Positions 31,840-44,642 of a stretch of DNA of 64,000 nt are shown here, one piece after another. The position numbers and the translations under genes were made by a program. How positions within the stretch are numbered: the first letter of the stretch is position 1; each line of letters begins with the position of its first letter. The DNA is from Acholoe squamosa (lineage: Eukaryota; Annelida; Polychaeta; Phyllodocida; Polynoidae), in the NCBI GenBank assembly GCA_949317995.1, contig OX439045.1, forward strand, positions 2,141,174 to 2,205,173, in the 5' to 3' direction. Under the pieces are notes generated by a model that saw only the letters and a program-made list of their open reading frames with translations, had not been told where the DNA came from and did not search any database.

Positions 31840-34000
31840 ACCCTCCTGCTTCATCTGTCAACTTGTAGTCACCACATTAGACTGAAAAGCCACCCGCCTT
31901 GTTTACAAATGGTGTCTATTGCACAAACAGGTATCTTACTGTCTCCTTTTAGTGCTCTTGTGATCAGGCAAGGCACTACTTAAGAAAGAACTCGCTTTTT
32001 CCCCTATGTGCAGCAACCCCCTGGCTGCCTGCTGTATGTATATTAATATCTATAAACATATATACTCGTTAACCCGTAGCATAAACATTCCTATCTATGT
32101 TTGTTTATTGGTCTATACTTTTTTGCATACAAAGGAATTTGGTGCAAAGCAAACATTGCTATGAACATATATAGAGACTATAATAGAATCACATTATACA
32201 GACAATGTCCCATCAAATATACCTAAGTTACATATAGACATGTAGTCATTTATTCATATATGGCTTTTATGCCTGGTATCTTTGGGACCAGAGGGTCCCA
32301 CAGCCATTTTGTTGAAAACATTCTCAATAGATTCATGCACATAATGTTTACCTAGTACTTGTACATGAAGCCTTGAAGGAAATATGTGGATCAACACGGT
32401 AAAAGGTACGCCCACGAGGGGGTGCGTAGGCATACCTTTTACCGTGTTGATCCACATATCATGATGACCTTTTGCTGTTATAGATATGAGGCCTGGGCCC
32501 ACATGTTCTACTACTATATTGGTTTAATCTGAAATTGCCATTTACTTTTGCATTTTATCGCGATATCAAGTTATGTGAGGTAGAGCAACACAAACCTATA
32601 GCCATGTATTTTGGAAATTATATTGGCCTGACAGTTAGCATGACCCATTTCCAAATATCAAAGTGGTAAAACCTAACTGAAAAGTTTCATATATGCATGT
32701 GCAGCCAGAATCAATATAGCTAATGGAGTCAGAGTGACTTGGATGAACTTTGACCCTGGCGTCCATTACCCTGATCCCCCTTGAACACTATGCGCATCCC
32801 GAGAGTATATCAGGCTCCAAATTATACATCATTATACAGGCTGTACTAATGTAGCGCTCATCAAAGCCCTGCGATTCCGCCATAAACCATCTGCTCATTT
32901 CTATTAGGCCCTACACACAATTTCAGAGGGATAGGAAACTATTTTTATTAGGGGTCCCAGGGGCCTATATGGGGGGCCCACTATAATTTTATCATTTTGA
33001 TATAAACTTGGGCAAAGGTTTACGAGTGTGGAGTATGAATAACATGAATCTCATGGGCAGTCTATTTGCCATATTGCACAGCACTCCTAGGATCATCGCA
33101 CAGAGATCATACAGGACCGTACAGGACCATAGGGAGGGGAAGTCACATCATGTGCGGGTGGATTCTGAGCTCAGCATATTATCACCCGCAGGCTTGAAGG
33201 ATAGGGGAATATTTTAGGCCTAGCATAACTTATTTAAGAATGAGAGTTGAGCCTTAAAATCTTATATATGGTTTGCCTCTAGGTCAATTCAAATATCGGT
33301 CATTTTAGTTCCAAATCAGAAATTTTTTTACGACATAGTTTATCACGAGACTTAGGCTCCCTAAACAGGATCGTACAATGCACATGGCCCCTCAGTATAT
33401 CATGATATTTTACATTCTGCATGATGCATGATACATATGCATTTATCCATCATTCCTACACCCTAACTGGGTGAAGGTTACTAAGAGGCATTGACTTTTC
33501 CTTCAGATACTTGAGTCAAAAACCAATTTTCCTCAGCTCTTTCATATTGCATCGCCTAGTGAATATACATATCAGACATATCAAAGTTCAGAATTCTACT
33601 TCGAATATCGATTCCAGTCTCCTTCTTCATTCCCTTCTTCATTGTGGTTCAGCCCCATTCAATAAAGTCTACAACCCATAGGACACAGCGTGCATTCCGA
33701 ATTGGACTAAAATCCTATTGACCCAGAGCAGATCCCTAGATCTCATTGGTGAATAATGTATACCACTAGGTCTGTATAAGACCCTTCAACATCTCAAAAG
33801 AATATTGGACTTAGCAGGATTAATTATTAGCCAATGAGATAATCCCAACTCTTCACTGTGGCCCTCTCAGGGGCCGGCTGGTACCCATCTTATAGGTGTT
33901 ATCAGTAGAACTCCCTGGTGACAAGCTCCAGCAATGGCCACGCCCATGAGCCAACCTGCTACCTCGGAATAAAGTATGTCACAGCCATGTCCAAAGGTCT
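31840..34000. other. No gene seen apart from one hairpin MITE
   Basis: AT-rich sequence with the M1 hairpin at 32382-32459. No splice-bounded coding segment was found on either strand. Confidence 0.4.
32382..32459. repeat. 80-bp hairpin MITE M1, copy 3
   Basis: Arms ATATGTGGATCAACACGGTA and complement; the loop CCCACGAGGGGGTGCGTAGG differs from the other copies. It stands alone in non-coding DNA. Confidence 0.85.
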
Positions 34001-34019
34001 ATATCCTAAATAATTATAC

Positions 34020-37000
34020 ATCATCGATACACCAAACAAGCACACTTACAACCTGATTGTGGGATTACACGTACAGGCTACAAAGGGCTCTCTGTGTCAA
34101 CACTGACCAAGGAGCCAATTCGTCATAGCTTAACGTACCAATACTGGATCGTGTTTCAATAGTTTCCACGACAGGTTCAGCCAGCTATGACTGGAGATGG
34201 GTCAAATCTTAGCAGGTGATCTTAGGATTTTGGCCTTGGTGACTAAATAGCTGGCTACATTACTGGGTGATCGTACTGCCTGCTGGCTAAATAGCCACCA
34301 CAGCAGTAACTCAATAAGGGATCCTGGTATGACAACCCTCCATGTGAATAATTAGTGGGTAGCCTTAGCTGCTGCCCTCTGCACTCCTTTGCTCAAATGT
34401 ACCCAATATGGGCTCTTTACACTAATACCTATAACCCAGTGGCCAGTGCCTTTGGCTCTGGGATGGCAGGATTTTTTTTTCAAAAGAATAAAATATCATT
34501 GGAAAAGTGTGGTGTTTCACCTAAGAATTGAGCATTACAGCCACACATGGGCCAACTATGTAGTTACTAGTGTGCAGTGGTGTAGAAAGAGCACTAGGCC
34601 TTACAAAGCTGTCATGCCTGTCATACCCAACCCTCACCCACCATGGCTTTCTAATAAAATTACAAAGGATATCACACCTAGCTGACACCTCAGCCCTACT
34701 ATTAAGAAAGAATAACAGAGCGTACATTGTTTTAGATACAATTAGGTCATTTGATATAGATCTATCATATGTGATTTGAAAGGGAATTATCTAGAACAAT
34801 TATACATCATTTGGGCTGGGAGGGTCTCGGTTGTCTTCCTAAAACCCCCTAAAACTGGCCCCACCAGGCCCCTGTTCAAGGCCCGGCCCCTATTGATTTG
34901 ACAGCCCTCCTACCCCAGCCCCTATTCAAGGGAGGCTGCTATTCAAGGCCCGGCTCCTATATGAGACATTATGGTAGTTACTGCAGCCCTATGCTCATTT
35001 GAACACAGGAGTGCATACTAGACCATGAAGAAGGTATGCCTGGTCACTATGTAGCCAATAGTGACCCCTTTGACTGGGTGCTATGACTTCATAGTGGTGT
35101 GTATTGAGCCAGTAGTTGAATAAATAGTAGCTGCTATTTTGAGGCCTCTACTGGAGCTCACTATGTAGTCACTGGTATGGAGTCATTTCTTACACCTCCC
35201 CCTACGATTTGAGGGTGTCTAGTCGTGGAAACTATTGAAACACGATCCAGTGGTCTAATTCACTTTGCAACCTTTTCCAAATTAGTTGCACTGTTCCCAA
35301 TGAGGGGAACAGCTTTTGGTGTCAAAGACATGGGGAAAAAAGATCATTCTAATCAATATAATTTGATTATCATTTTAGATATCCAATAAAGATACCAATA
35401 TCAATCAAGATGAGGGCTGTGAAGCATTATTAAAACTTGGACTTGGAATGGATTATTTCATGATTTGAATACTAATATTCCAAATATGACATCTAGAAAG
35501 TGGTATTCCTTTCTAGAAACGTAATTAATCTTCTTGGTTTACTCTATCCAAATGTTATTCATGATTTGAGATTTGATTACTTAAGTACAAGCCATGGATG
35601 CCTCATTGAGGCAATGGTTAGGGGTCTGAATTAAACATCCTGTGCTTTGCAATAAGGGTGAAACGACCAGGACTTTGCAAAAATGTTTCCTCTGTAAAAC
35701 AACATACCATAAAATACCCCCTCCCTATTTTAAATCAAATTTCCGGGTGTGGTTTTGACTAGTATCCAATCACATTTCCTGTAGAAGCAAGGACCAGTCA
35801 ATATCTTTGTTTTGTAAAGGGAAGAACAAGGCTTGTGCCTTAACTGCAGCCTGCAGTTGGTAGCTGTAAGGGAACACCTTTATTGGCTTAGTGTGAATCT
35901 AGTTTATAACTACTGCGGTATTTTGTATATAAGACAAACCCTACATATAAGAAGCACCCTAAATTAAGCTGTTTCTACATGTTTGATTGATTGATTTATA
36001 GAAATACATTACCTTAGGACAGGTGTTGTTTTAAATGGAGGTGTACCAGGGGTTCATCTTCTGAATCGCACCCTACAATATTGCGATATTCAGTAGTTTC
36101 TTGTATTTTGGAGTAGTCCTTATTGTTGGACTGTTTCTTTGAAATTAAGAAAATATTGAGGTGCCGCAGGTATTATATCGCTGGTTATGAAATCGAAATT
36201 ATTGACTGCTTCAGAGTTCATTACCATTAGGGTACCAAATGAAGCAAATCTCTGTATGTGTGGGAGGCAAGGGGGAGGGGTTACAGTCAATGGGGATACA
36301 ATTTGCCTCCACTATCTAGCGGTGAAGCTACTAGTTATTATACAAATAGGATGAAATCCTAACATTTTCAAACAATTCAAACATTTGTAACAAACCCTTG
36401 TATTTAGCCTAGTAGCCTTCATTTGCGTGTTATATGTTCTCCGCGGGACTGCCTAAAGAGAACAGGAGCAGATTCAAGCCCTGTGGTGCCCTCTGGTGGT
36501 TGTCAGAGAGAACTAACCTGAACACTATACCCCCCACAATGCCTATTGGGTTAGAACCAAACTTTGGTCCTCCCACGAGGTAGTTAATACGATTTGTGGT
36601 AACCTGGTTTTCTGTGGGTTTTTTTTCAGGGTCATGTAAAAATACACCCAGTAAGGTAGATATCCACTTTACAATTAACTTATCGAGTGTTTTCAAAGCT
36701 TTTGTCCCCCTTATTGTATTTCTTTCCTGATACAAACATGGGACTCTCCAAGACTGCCAATAGAGAGCAGGGTGAGGTTCAGAACCTGTGGCACCCCCTG
36801 GTGGTTGTCAGAGAACTGACCTGAACCCTATACCCCCCTTGAACATGATGCTTATTGGGTTAGAACCCAACTTTAGCCATCCCATGAAGTAGATCTATAA
36901 TACAATTTGTGGTGACCTGGTTTTCTGGGTTCTTGTCAGGGGCATGTAACAAAATACACCCAGTAGGTACATTCCTCCTTTAGAATTAACTTAGTGGGTG

Positions 37001-40000
37001 TTTTGAAAGCTTGTGTTCCTGCTTTGTCCTTTATTTCTTTTTTGAAAGAAGTATGCCTCAAAGGCATTTCTCATGATGATACGACTGGCGGCCCATTGTG
37101 ACACTGAGATCCAGGGTGTATTGTCTTTTGTTTTTGCTCCCTCAGTCACCACTGCACTAGAAAATGTTGATATTATTAACAGAGTCTGCCCTTTGATGAC
37201 TAGCAATGCAGTTTGATTCCTAATGGGAATGTCTAGACTCTGGAAAATAAATCTCAAATATACCAAGAATTCTTGTAAAATTGAAAAGTTAATACCTTAA
37301 TTAAAATGAAGTGAAAAGGTGTTTGTTTCTACAATAGTATCCTATATTGCACCACAGCAAAGCCCTTTGGTATAGGGATACTGTGTAAACATTAGCAAAA
37401 CCTTGCAAGATCTAAAATTGTCAGACACCTCTTTTACAGTGTATTGATATGGGTATGGGGGCTGTGTCAGGTTATGAAGCCACTGCTAATACTATAAGGC
37501 GGAGACATGTACATGCTACCATGCTGTTTTCTGATTGGCTGATCAGCCCTGACGAATGCCCATGCCCATGTCTCATGATTTACATTCTAAATATACATCA
37601 TCAATTCACCTAATGAGGGAATTTGTGATCTAATTGTAATACAGTTGATAAGAAAGTTTTTCCCTCATGGGCTAGTTGTTCTGCTGGCCCGGATTAATTT
37701 TGGCAGGGCTGAGTACCTCAAGATGTCAGGGAAGAAAATGATGAAAAACAAAAATTACCTCACTATCTATGGCACTCCATTCTGGTTGTGTTGATATTAT
37801 ATTGCTGATCTGCGTGCCCATTGCAACATCCTGACACGGAGATCCGAGATGTTTTCACCTTTATTTGGTGCCACTCTCAAAGTCTGCCACTAAATGACTG
37901 GTAATGCAGCAGTCTATACAAAAAGTTCAGATCAGAAAACCTCCTCCTACCCCTGAGGATGAAGGAAATAGGACTTCCTCTGCTATACAACCTACAAATA
38001 AAGCACCCTTGCAAGATCCAAAATTGTCAGTCATATGTTTACAATGTCTTGATATGGGTATGGAGCCTATTTCAGGTTACCACCTCTAAGGGTGAGACAA
38101 GTATATGCTACTATATACTACGTCTCTTTATAATACGATTACACATAATCAGTGATAATGCCAATTATTGGGCTGTTTTCTAATTGGCCTTGAATGATTC
38201 AAACTTAAAAGAAACTCTTGGAAACATCTTGGTACAGTGTAGAGCACGCCCGTGCCCATGTCCCATGGTCTATTGCCTAAATATACATCTTCTCTTCACC
38301 TAATGAGGACACTTGTAACCTGATTGTGGGATTGCAGGTGTTAAAGAATTTCCCATGTCCACACTGGTCAAGGGGCAATTTCACCACAGCTTCAAGTGCC
38401 GCATTCTGTAATGCTCTAATTTACTGCTCCAATTCACTTTTCCAAATCAATTGCAATAACGTTCCAATTTCGATTAGTTTAATTGTATTTTTCTTTAAAA
38501 TATCGAATGAAGATATCAATATTAATCAAAATGAGAGTATTGAGGCATTCAAATTTGGAACAGATGTATCATTATTTTATTTGAATTCTTGTATTTTAAA
38601 AATGAAAACTAGAAATTGCTGTTCCTTTCGAGACCATCTCACATGCAGTGAGATCCCTACTACTTCTACTCCTTCACTACTTCTTTAATAGGTAATGTAT
38701 TTCTATGGCTGACTGTCCAAATGGCTTTCTACACGCAGAATGATTATTTAACTCCAAAGCATGCTGAAAAGCATTGATTAGTGTATTACAATCTATGGAT
38801 GTCAATTTGTTTCAATGATTGGGAATTCAGATTACAAATCCTGCCCTATAGCACTTAGGATGACTCAGAATTTGCAGTAAGTTTCCTCTCAAAAACAACA
38901 TACAATGAAATATCTTACTCCCTTTTTTTAATCAAATTTCCTGATCTGCTTTCTTGCATTCTCGTCATGGACCGAAGGTGTTCTTATTGTTAGTTAGTAT
39001 TAAAAATGAATCACGGTGCCTCTTACCTCACTTGAATATTATTTAGTTTACAAAGAGTGTAAGAATTCCTATCATCCTCTAACAATTCATTTGTATCAAG
39101 CAGCCATTGTAATTCATCCTATATAGCAGCCTTCGTTTCCATGTTACATGTTCTCCCCAGGACTGCTTAAAAAGAACAAGACGAGATTTAGGTCATGTGG
39201 TGTCCCCCCGTGGTTGTCAGAGAGAACGTACTTGAACACTATATCCCCTATAGACACAATGCTTATTGCGTTAGAACCAAACCTTAACCCTCCGCTGTGT
39301 ATAATACAATTTGTGGTACCTTGGCTTTCTGTCCTTTTTTTGTCAATATATCCAGTAGGCTGCAACCCACTTACTGGGTGTTTTCAAAGTGTATGTTTGT
39401 TATGTTGTGTTTTTTTTTAAATATTGCCTGTAGGGATGTGCTGTCTATCTTCCCATAGATTTGGTCACCATCATCCCACCTCCCCATTAGACTAGTGTCC
39501 GGGCATAACGCCACAAGGGTAATCTCACTTTGGTGTGGATACAACCCGCGAGACCTCTCAACCATGAGTATCTGCCGTAAGGAAGGCACGAGGTGAGATA
39601 AAATTGGAGCAGCAGCACATCAACAAAAGGACTACCGCTCTCAGTAATGGGGATGGTAGGACCCTTGAACTGCCGGCCCGATAGGTACCTTTCCCAATTC
39701 TCACCTGATTATTTCTGTCCTGACAGAAAAAATCAGGTGAGAAAAAAAGCTATCGGCGACGCTTTCCAATGCCTTTCCTGTGCCTTTCAAATTTTTTGTT
39801 AGCTCCTCCACTGAAGCCGATTCTTGGCCGATAGTATGGGAATATACCCGATGGTACGGGAATTTCACCTGATTGTGGCCCGATGCTCAAATTTGTCGCC
39901 GATGCATCGGAAACGCATTGCTGATGCACTATCGGCCAATAATCGGTTTTGGTGGAATACCCCTAATAGAATGTTCATCTCATAATGTAATTTCATCGAT

Positions 40001-41372
40001 TATCATCATAACTATGTGCAGTAAAATGATTGTAGCATGTGAAAAGTAAGGTATCATCCATATATTGACATAACTATACCAGAAGTATGTAACCTGTGAT
40101 TTGTCAATAAAATTATTTCAAAACCTAAAAAAAACCTTTCCACCTACAAATGTATTTTGTTGATCTTGAGGTCTTTACTTACTTGACTATACTCCCATCA
40201 GGATGATATATTTTTGATGGACGTGTTTGTTAGTGTAAAATGATCATTGTAGATAGAAATGGCCTCTGTCCAGTGTGAGTCTATTGCGCTCTATTCTGGT
40301 TGTGTTGGTATTATAGCCTATCTTGTGTCCATCTGCCTGCCCATTACGTTACCCTGACACAGAGGTTCCAGACGTATTCACCTTTATTTGTGTTTACTCA
40401 GTCACTGCTGCATAAGGCATTGTTGTTGCCACTCCAACAGTCTGCCCCTAGATGACTGACATTGCTGTGTGATTACCAATGGGACTGTCTACACCCTGAG
40501 AAATAACCCTCAAATCTACCAGGAACCTTTGTAAAATTGACAAGTTAATCACCTTGATTAAGATATGATGAGAAGATGTTTTTTTCCCCAATCCTGTCCC
40601 ATATTACACCACAGCAAAGCCCTTTGGTATAAGGATACTGCGTGAACATTAGCAAAACCTTGCAAGATCTACTAAAATTGTCAGACACCTCTTTTTCGGT
40701 CTATTGATATGGTTATAGGGGCTATGTCAGGTTATGAAGCCACTGCTAATACTATAAAGCAGAGACATCTACATGCTACCATGCTGATTGGCTGATCAGC
40801 CCTAAAAAATGGCCATGTCTCATGGTTTAATTTCTAAATTTACATCATCAATTCACCTAATGAGGGCATTTGTAATCTAATTTTTGGATTACAAGTTACA
40901 AAGGGCTCTCTGTGTCCACACTGGTTAAGTGGCAAATTTATCACAGGTAGTAGTCGTACTACAGTTGTCTAACTCACTTTGTCAATTACTTGCATCTTTT
41001 CTCAATCAATTGCAATGGCCTTCCCAGTGAGGAGAGGAGCTATGGGTGTCAAAGACAAGGTGAAGAAAAAGGTCAAATTTGATTAATTCAATTATATTGT
41101 GATTCCTGTGTTTTGTACTATGGTTGAAAGGACGGAGACTTACAAAAAGGTTCCTATGCAAAACAACATACCATAAAATACCTCCCTCCCCATTTTAAAT
41201 CAAATTTCCGGATCTGGGTTTGAGTAGTGTCCAATCCCATTTCCTGTGAGGACAAGGACCAATTAATGTCTTTGTTTTGCAAAGGAAAAATGGCTGCCAA
41301 CCTTACTGCAGTCAGCAGTTGGGAGAAGTAAGGTAAACTGTGATTGACTTTGAGTGAATTTAGTTTATAATC
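34020..41372. repeat. Diverged direct repeats of a roughly 2.7-kb unit
   Basis: Shared anchors recur in one orientation. AAAACAACATACCATAAAATA is near 35697, 38895 (variant) and 41165. A block like CTGTGGTGCCCTCTGGTGGTTGTC starts near 36430, 36740 and 39150. The phrase AAAGCCCTTTGGTATA is near 37360 and 40615. TTGTAACCTGATTGTGGGAT is near 34050, 38310 and as a variant at 40870. Spacing between comparable anchors is about 2.3-3.2 kb. The array continues at 49790-51770 beyond the Penelope-like insertion. No gene is seen in it. It may be old copies of one large non-autonomous element or a local segmental duplication. Confidence 0.6.
39650..39960. repeat. Foldback-rich insert in the repeat array
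   Basis: It contains the hairpin TCTCACCTGATT / AATCAGGTGAGA (39698-39742) and repeated words CCGATGGTACGGGAATTTCA and ATCGGCC in both orientations. It is absent from the sister units, so it looks inserted. Confidence 0.5.
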
Positions 41373-42155
41373 AAAGTGGAACGGTGTGTGACTGTCCCCT
41401 CTGGAGCGCTACCACAAAGTGTCAGAATTTGACTTTGCATCCTCTGATGCTCACCATGACAACTCAGGCTGCTAGCCAATAGGGAAGCAGTTTCCTGATC
41501 TTGATTACCCATGATGCCTCACTGGTGTGATTCACTCTCCCCACGGATGTTAAGATTCCATGTGGAGATGTGTTGTACTCTCCAAGCAGAGTTTAGGTGA
41601 GGGGCTAGATGGGTTTGTGGATAGAGCAGACAAAGAGTGGTCCAAAAGTGGATTGATTTATGTGGTTTCAAACTGAATGTCTCATCAGGCGCGAGTGTGA
41701 GCATTTAATTATAAATAAATTCATAAGATTAAATGTTCAAAAGTTTTGATTTCCAAGATATTCTGTGAGAGCACAGTATCTAGGATATCATGATTGTCTG
41801 TTCTATAAAATAGGTTAAGATTAATGTCAAGGTAGAGTCACATTGGTTAGATGTTGGTGGCATGAATTTAATGGAAATTAAAAATTATCCATAAAAAAAC
41901 CCCAGGTGATTATTCACTGGGGGGTGTATAGCAAACTACCTGGGGGTGAGTGCCGGGTAGTGTCCTATAAGGCAGCACTTATCGTGGCCAGGGAAACAAA
42001 TTACATGCCGTGACTAAACAGTGGATTAAGCGGTGGTAGGACAATGTCCATATGGGTGTTAGTGCCATATAATTCCCTTATACAGTTGCGGGCCTAACTA
42101 GTGTATTCTGTCTTTTTAACGGATAAATCATGTGTCAGGCTGGCTCTGTAATAGA
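41373..42155 (-). other. Penelope-like element 3' region, repeated at 47606-48388
   Basis: It follows the ORF2 stop. It contains an open frame of 61 codons (41704-41519, starting MLTLAPDETFSLKP) present in both copies, which may be chance or a remnant. The TLAPDETFSLKP stretch coincides with CTGATGAG and GAAAC words of the hammerhead-ribozyme type. Confidence 0.5.
41665..41688 (-). ncRNA. Possible hammerhead-ribozyme core in the Penelope-like element
   Basis: On the minus strand CTGATGAG is followed after 11 bases by GAAAC, the two conserved blocks of a hammerhead core. It is duplicated at 47898-47921. Penelope-like elements are known to carry hammerhead motifs. Against it, stem II is very short here and I could not find convincing stems I and III or a cleavage triplet in place. 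Confidence 0.25.
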
Positions 42156-44642
42156 TTAGTCTAGTAGATTAAGCCCTTTTGGTGTGATGCTACTTAGGCG
42201 GTGCATCCACCTCCTTTCTTCTTGATTCCTCTCAGCATCCCCCTCTGGTGTTTTGGGGGGATGTTTGATGAAACTGAGGACACTGATAGAGACTCCTTTT
42301 TCCCATAGGAGAGGTTTGTCGGCCGGACAGCTATTAAAATGTCTTGCGACTGTGGTGTCCTCGGCCTTGTCTATGTCATTCATATGACGACCAAGCCTAT
42401 CCAGGAGTCTTCTCTCAGTTTGGCCTACATATTGGATGCCACATCCTTTGCATGTAATTGCATAAATGATGTTGGCACTCTGACAATTTACATTATAGAG
42501 GGTTCTGAATTTTCTGCCAGTGGTTTTGGAAGAAGTGATGTAGCCTGTCTTATTAATTTTAGGGCAGTACTGGCAGGTGTATATCCGATTACATGGAAAT
42601 TGCAGAACATGAGGCCTTTTCTTTTTAGGGTCTCTGCTCGTAGAAGCTCGGACCAGTTCATCTTTGAGAGATTTATTTCTCCTCTTGCCAAAAATAAGTT
42701 TTGTATCATGATATACCCTGGTGACCTTTGATTTTAGCATAAGGTCCCAGTTTTGTCGTACAATGTCCTCTAACGGAGGATTTGCGGGATTGTGTGTCAG
42801 GATACAGTAGAATGCCTTGGTTTTATCTTGGGGTTTTTCTTTGATTTGTAGTAGCTTAGATCTGTCTTGGGACTCTGCTCTGACCAAGGCATTGAAAATT
42901 AGGTTTTTTGGGTAACCACATCTTAGGAAATGAGTGCAGAGCATTAGGGAGTTACGTCTGAATTCCGACACAGTGGAACAGATCCTTCTTACCCTAAGGA
43001 ACTGTGAGTATGGGATGCCTAACAAGGTGTGTCGGGGATGTTCAGAAGAGAACAGTAAATAGTTGTGGCTGTCAGTGGGTTTGCAGTATAGGGTAGTTTG
43101 TATGTGCCCTAAGCTATTGGCCATGACTTTAATGTCTAGGAAATTGATCTCTCTGAGCGAGTGTTCTAAAGTAAATTTGATGGTTTTGTGACAGCCATTG
43201 AGATGGTCAACAAATTTGAGTAGTGATTCCTCGCCATGGGTCCAGATGAGGAAAATGTCGTCAATGTAATGCTTCCAGAAGAGAGGCTGTTGGCGATAAG
43301 TGTATACATTATTCTCTTCGAAGCTTCCCATGAATATATTGGCATAAGACGGGGCCAACCTTGTGCCCATGGCTGTGCCACTGACTTGTAGGAAGTGTTT
43401 ATTGTCAAACTCAAAATTGTTGCATGTAAGCACAAGCTTTAGTAGTTTGCAAATGGAGTAATTGGTTGGGTTTTCATTTGGATGTCTATTGGTGGATAAA
43501 CATTTTCTTACTGCCTCAATCCCCTCTAAGGTGGGGATGTTCGTGTAGAGGCTGGTTACATCCAAAGTGGCTAGAATAGCATTTTTAGGTAATTTGAGAT
43601 CTTTGATCTTGTTAAGGAAGTCAGTACTGTCTCTCAAATATGACTTTAGTTGGCCTACCAAGGGTTGCAAGAAATGGTCCACTAATTGGGAAATACATTC
43701 TGTAGGGCAGCCATTGGCAGAGACTATGGGTCTACCAGGTGGAGGAATTGTGTTTTTATGAATCTTGGGTAAAAGGTATAGTTTGGCTGTACGTGGGTTA
43801 GGGACTATTAAGTAGTCGCCCACTTGGTGGCTGATTTCACCAAAATTGTACATTTCAGAGACTGCTTGGGTGACTAGGGCATTGTGGAAGGGGGTTAGGT
43901 CAGTTTCTTGCAACCTGGCATTTAATTGACGGAGTCCCTCCTTGATGTAGTCGGCCTTATTTTGGATGACTACTGCTGACCCTTTGTCTGCCTTTTTGAT
44001 TATTATCTCTTTATTTAGACTGAGACTTACTTTGGCTTCCCTTTCCGCAGGTGTTATGTTGGATCTGTGGTATGGGGTAATTAACTCTTCATCCAGTTGG
44101 GCTAAGTTGAGAAAGCACATATGTTCTACTATAGGGGGGCCGATAGGTTTCCATAGAGATGGATTTTTGAATTTCCTGTTAAAGAAGGGGGGTTGTATAT
44201 GGCTTAGGTTTGGAGCATCAACATTAGGGTCAATGTTTTCAAATTTGGAAATGGCTAATTCCCTCTTGATACTAAGATGAAACTTAGCAAGGTCTTCAAA
44301 TAGCATACCGGGGTCTGGCGGTGGAGGGGTGCAGACGAAGGTGAGACCCTTTTGTAATAGACTAAACTCACCATCGGTGAGCTGATGGTCTGAAAGATTC
44401 ACAACACCTGAAAAACTTTTAAGAGCTTTATTGTTGGTGCTGGAAATATTTGAGTTGTCATTTACATTTTGGTGATGAAACAAAGGTGGTAAGTAGTCGA
44501 TACATAGGATTGCGAATGAGATTACAAAATCCGTATCGAGAAACAGTTCATCAGTCCAGTCCTTTATAGTTTTTTCTAAAAATTGGTATTGACAATTGGT
44601 TGCATGGTCAACATAAGGTGTCTTTGAGAAACAATCTAGCAT
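42156..44642 (-). CDS. Penelope-like ORF2: reverse transcriptase with GIY-YIG endonuclease
   Basis: I chose the ATG at 44642 because it overlaps the ORF1 stop as ATGCTAG; the frame is open further back to 44828, but those 62 codons overlap ORF1 and show nothing conserved. From this start the protein has 828 residues. Counted from the upstream limit of the frame, conserved blocks are KKADKGSAVVIQ (278-289), YLLPKIHK (351-358), GRPIVSANG (365-373), RT motif A TLDVTSLYTNIP (421-432), motif B QVSGTAMGTRLAPS (481-494), motif C YIDD (521-524), Cys residues 746, 752, 755 and 782, and a GIY-YIG-type nuclease with IIYAITC (787-793) and IQYVGQTERRLLDR (798-811), with a later Glu in the helix around 870. 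It would nick DNA and copy element RNA. No stop or frameshift is seen, so it may be active. Confidence 0.92.
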   Translation of the reverse strand: MLDCFSKTPYVDHATNCQYQFLEKTIKDWTDELFLDTDFVISFAILCIDYLPPLFHHQNVNDNSNISSTNNKALKSFSGVVNLSDHQLTDGEFSLLQKGLTFVCTPPPPDPGMLFEDLAKFHLSIKRELAISKFENIDPNVDAPNLSHIQPPFFNRKFKNPSLWKPIGPPIVEHMCFLNLAQLDEELITPYHRSNITPAEREAKVSLSLNKEIIIKKADKGSAVVIQNKADYIKEGLRQLNARLQETDLTPFHNALVTQAVSEMYNFGEISHQVGDYLIVPNPRTAKLYLLPKIHKNTIPPPGRPIVSANGCPTECISQLVDHFLQPLVGQLKSYLRDSTDFLNKIKDLKLPKNAILATLDVTSLYTNIPTLEGIEAVRKCLSTNRHPNENPTNYSICKLLKLVLTCNNFEFDNKHFLQVSGTAMGTRLAPSYANIFMGSFEENNVYTYRQQPLFWKHYIDDIFLIWTHGEESLLKFVDHLNGCHKTIKFTLEHSLREINFLDIKVMANSLGHIQTTLYCKPTDSHNYLLFSSEHPRHTLLGIPYSQFLRVRRICSTVSEFRRNSLMLCTHFLRCGYPKNLIFNALVRAESQDRSKLLQIKEKPQDKTKAFYCILTHNPANPPLEDIVRQNWDLMLKSKVTRVYHDTKLIFGKRRNKSLKDELVRASTSRDPKKKRPHVLQFPCNRIYTCQYCPKINKTGYITSSKTTGRKFRTLYNVNCQSANIIYAITCKGCGIQYVGQTERRLLDRLGRHMNDIDKAEDTTVARHFNSCPADKPLLWEKGVSISVLSFIKHPPKTPEGDAERNQEERRWMHRLSSITPKGLNLLD

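Noticed and set aside
42339-42731. 130-residue plus-strand frame opposite the Penelope-like ORF2, repeated at 48572-48964
   Set aside because: It is the antisense of the GIY-YIG coding region and is explained by that gene.
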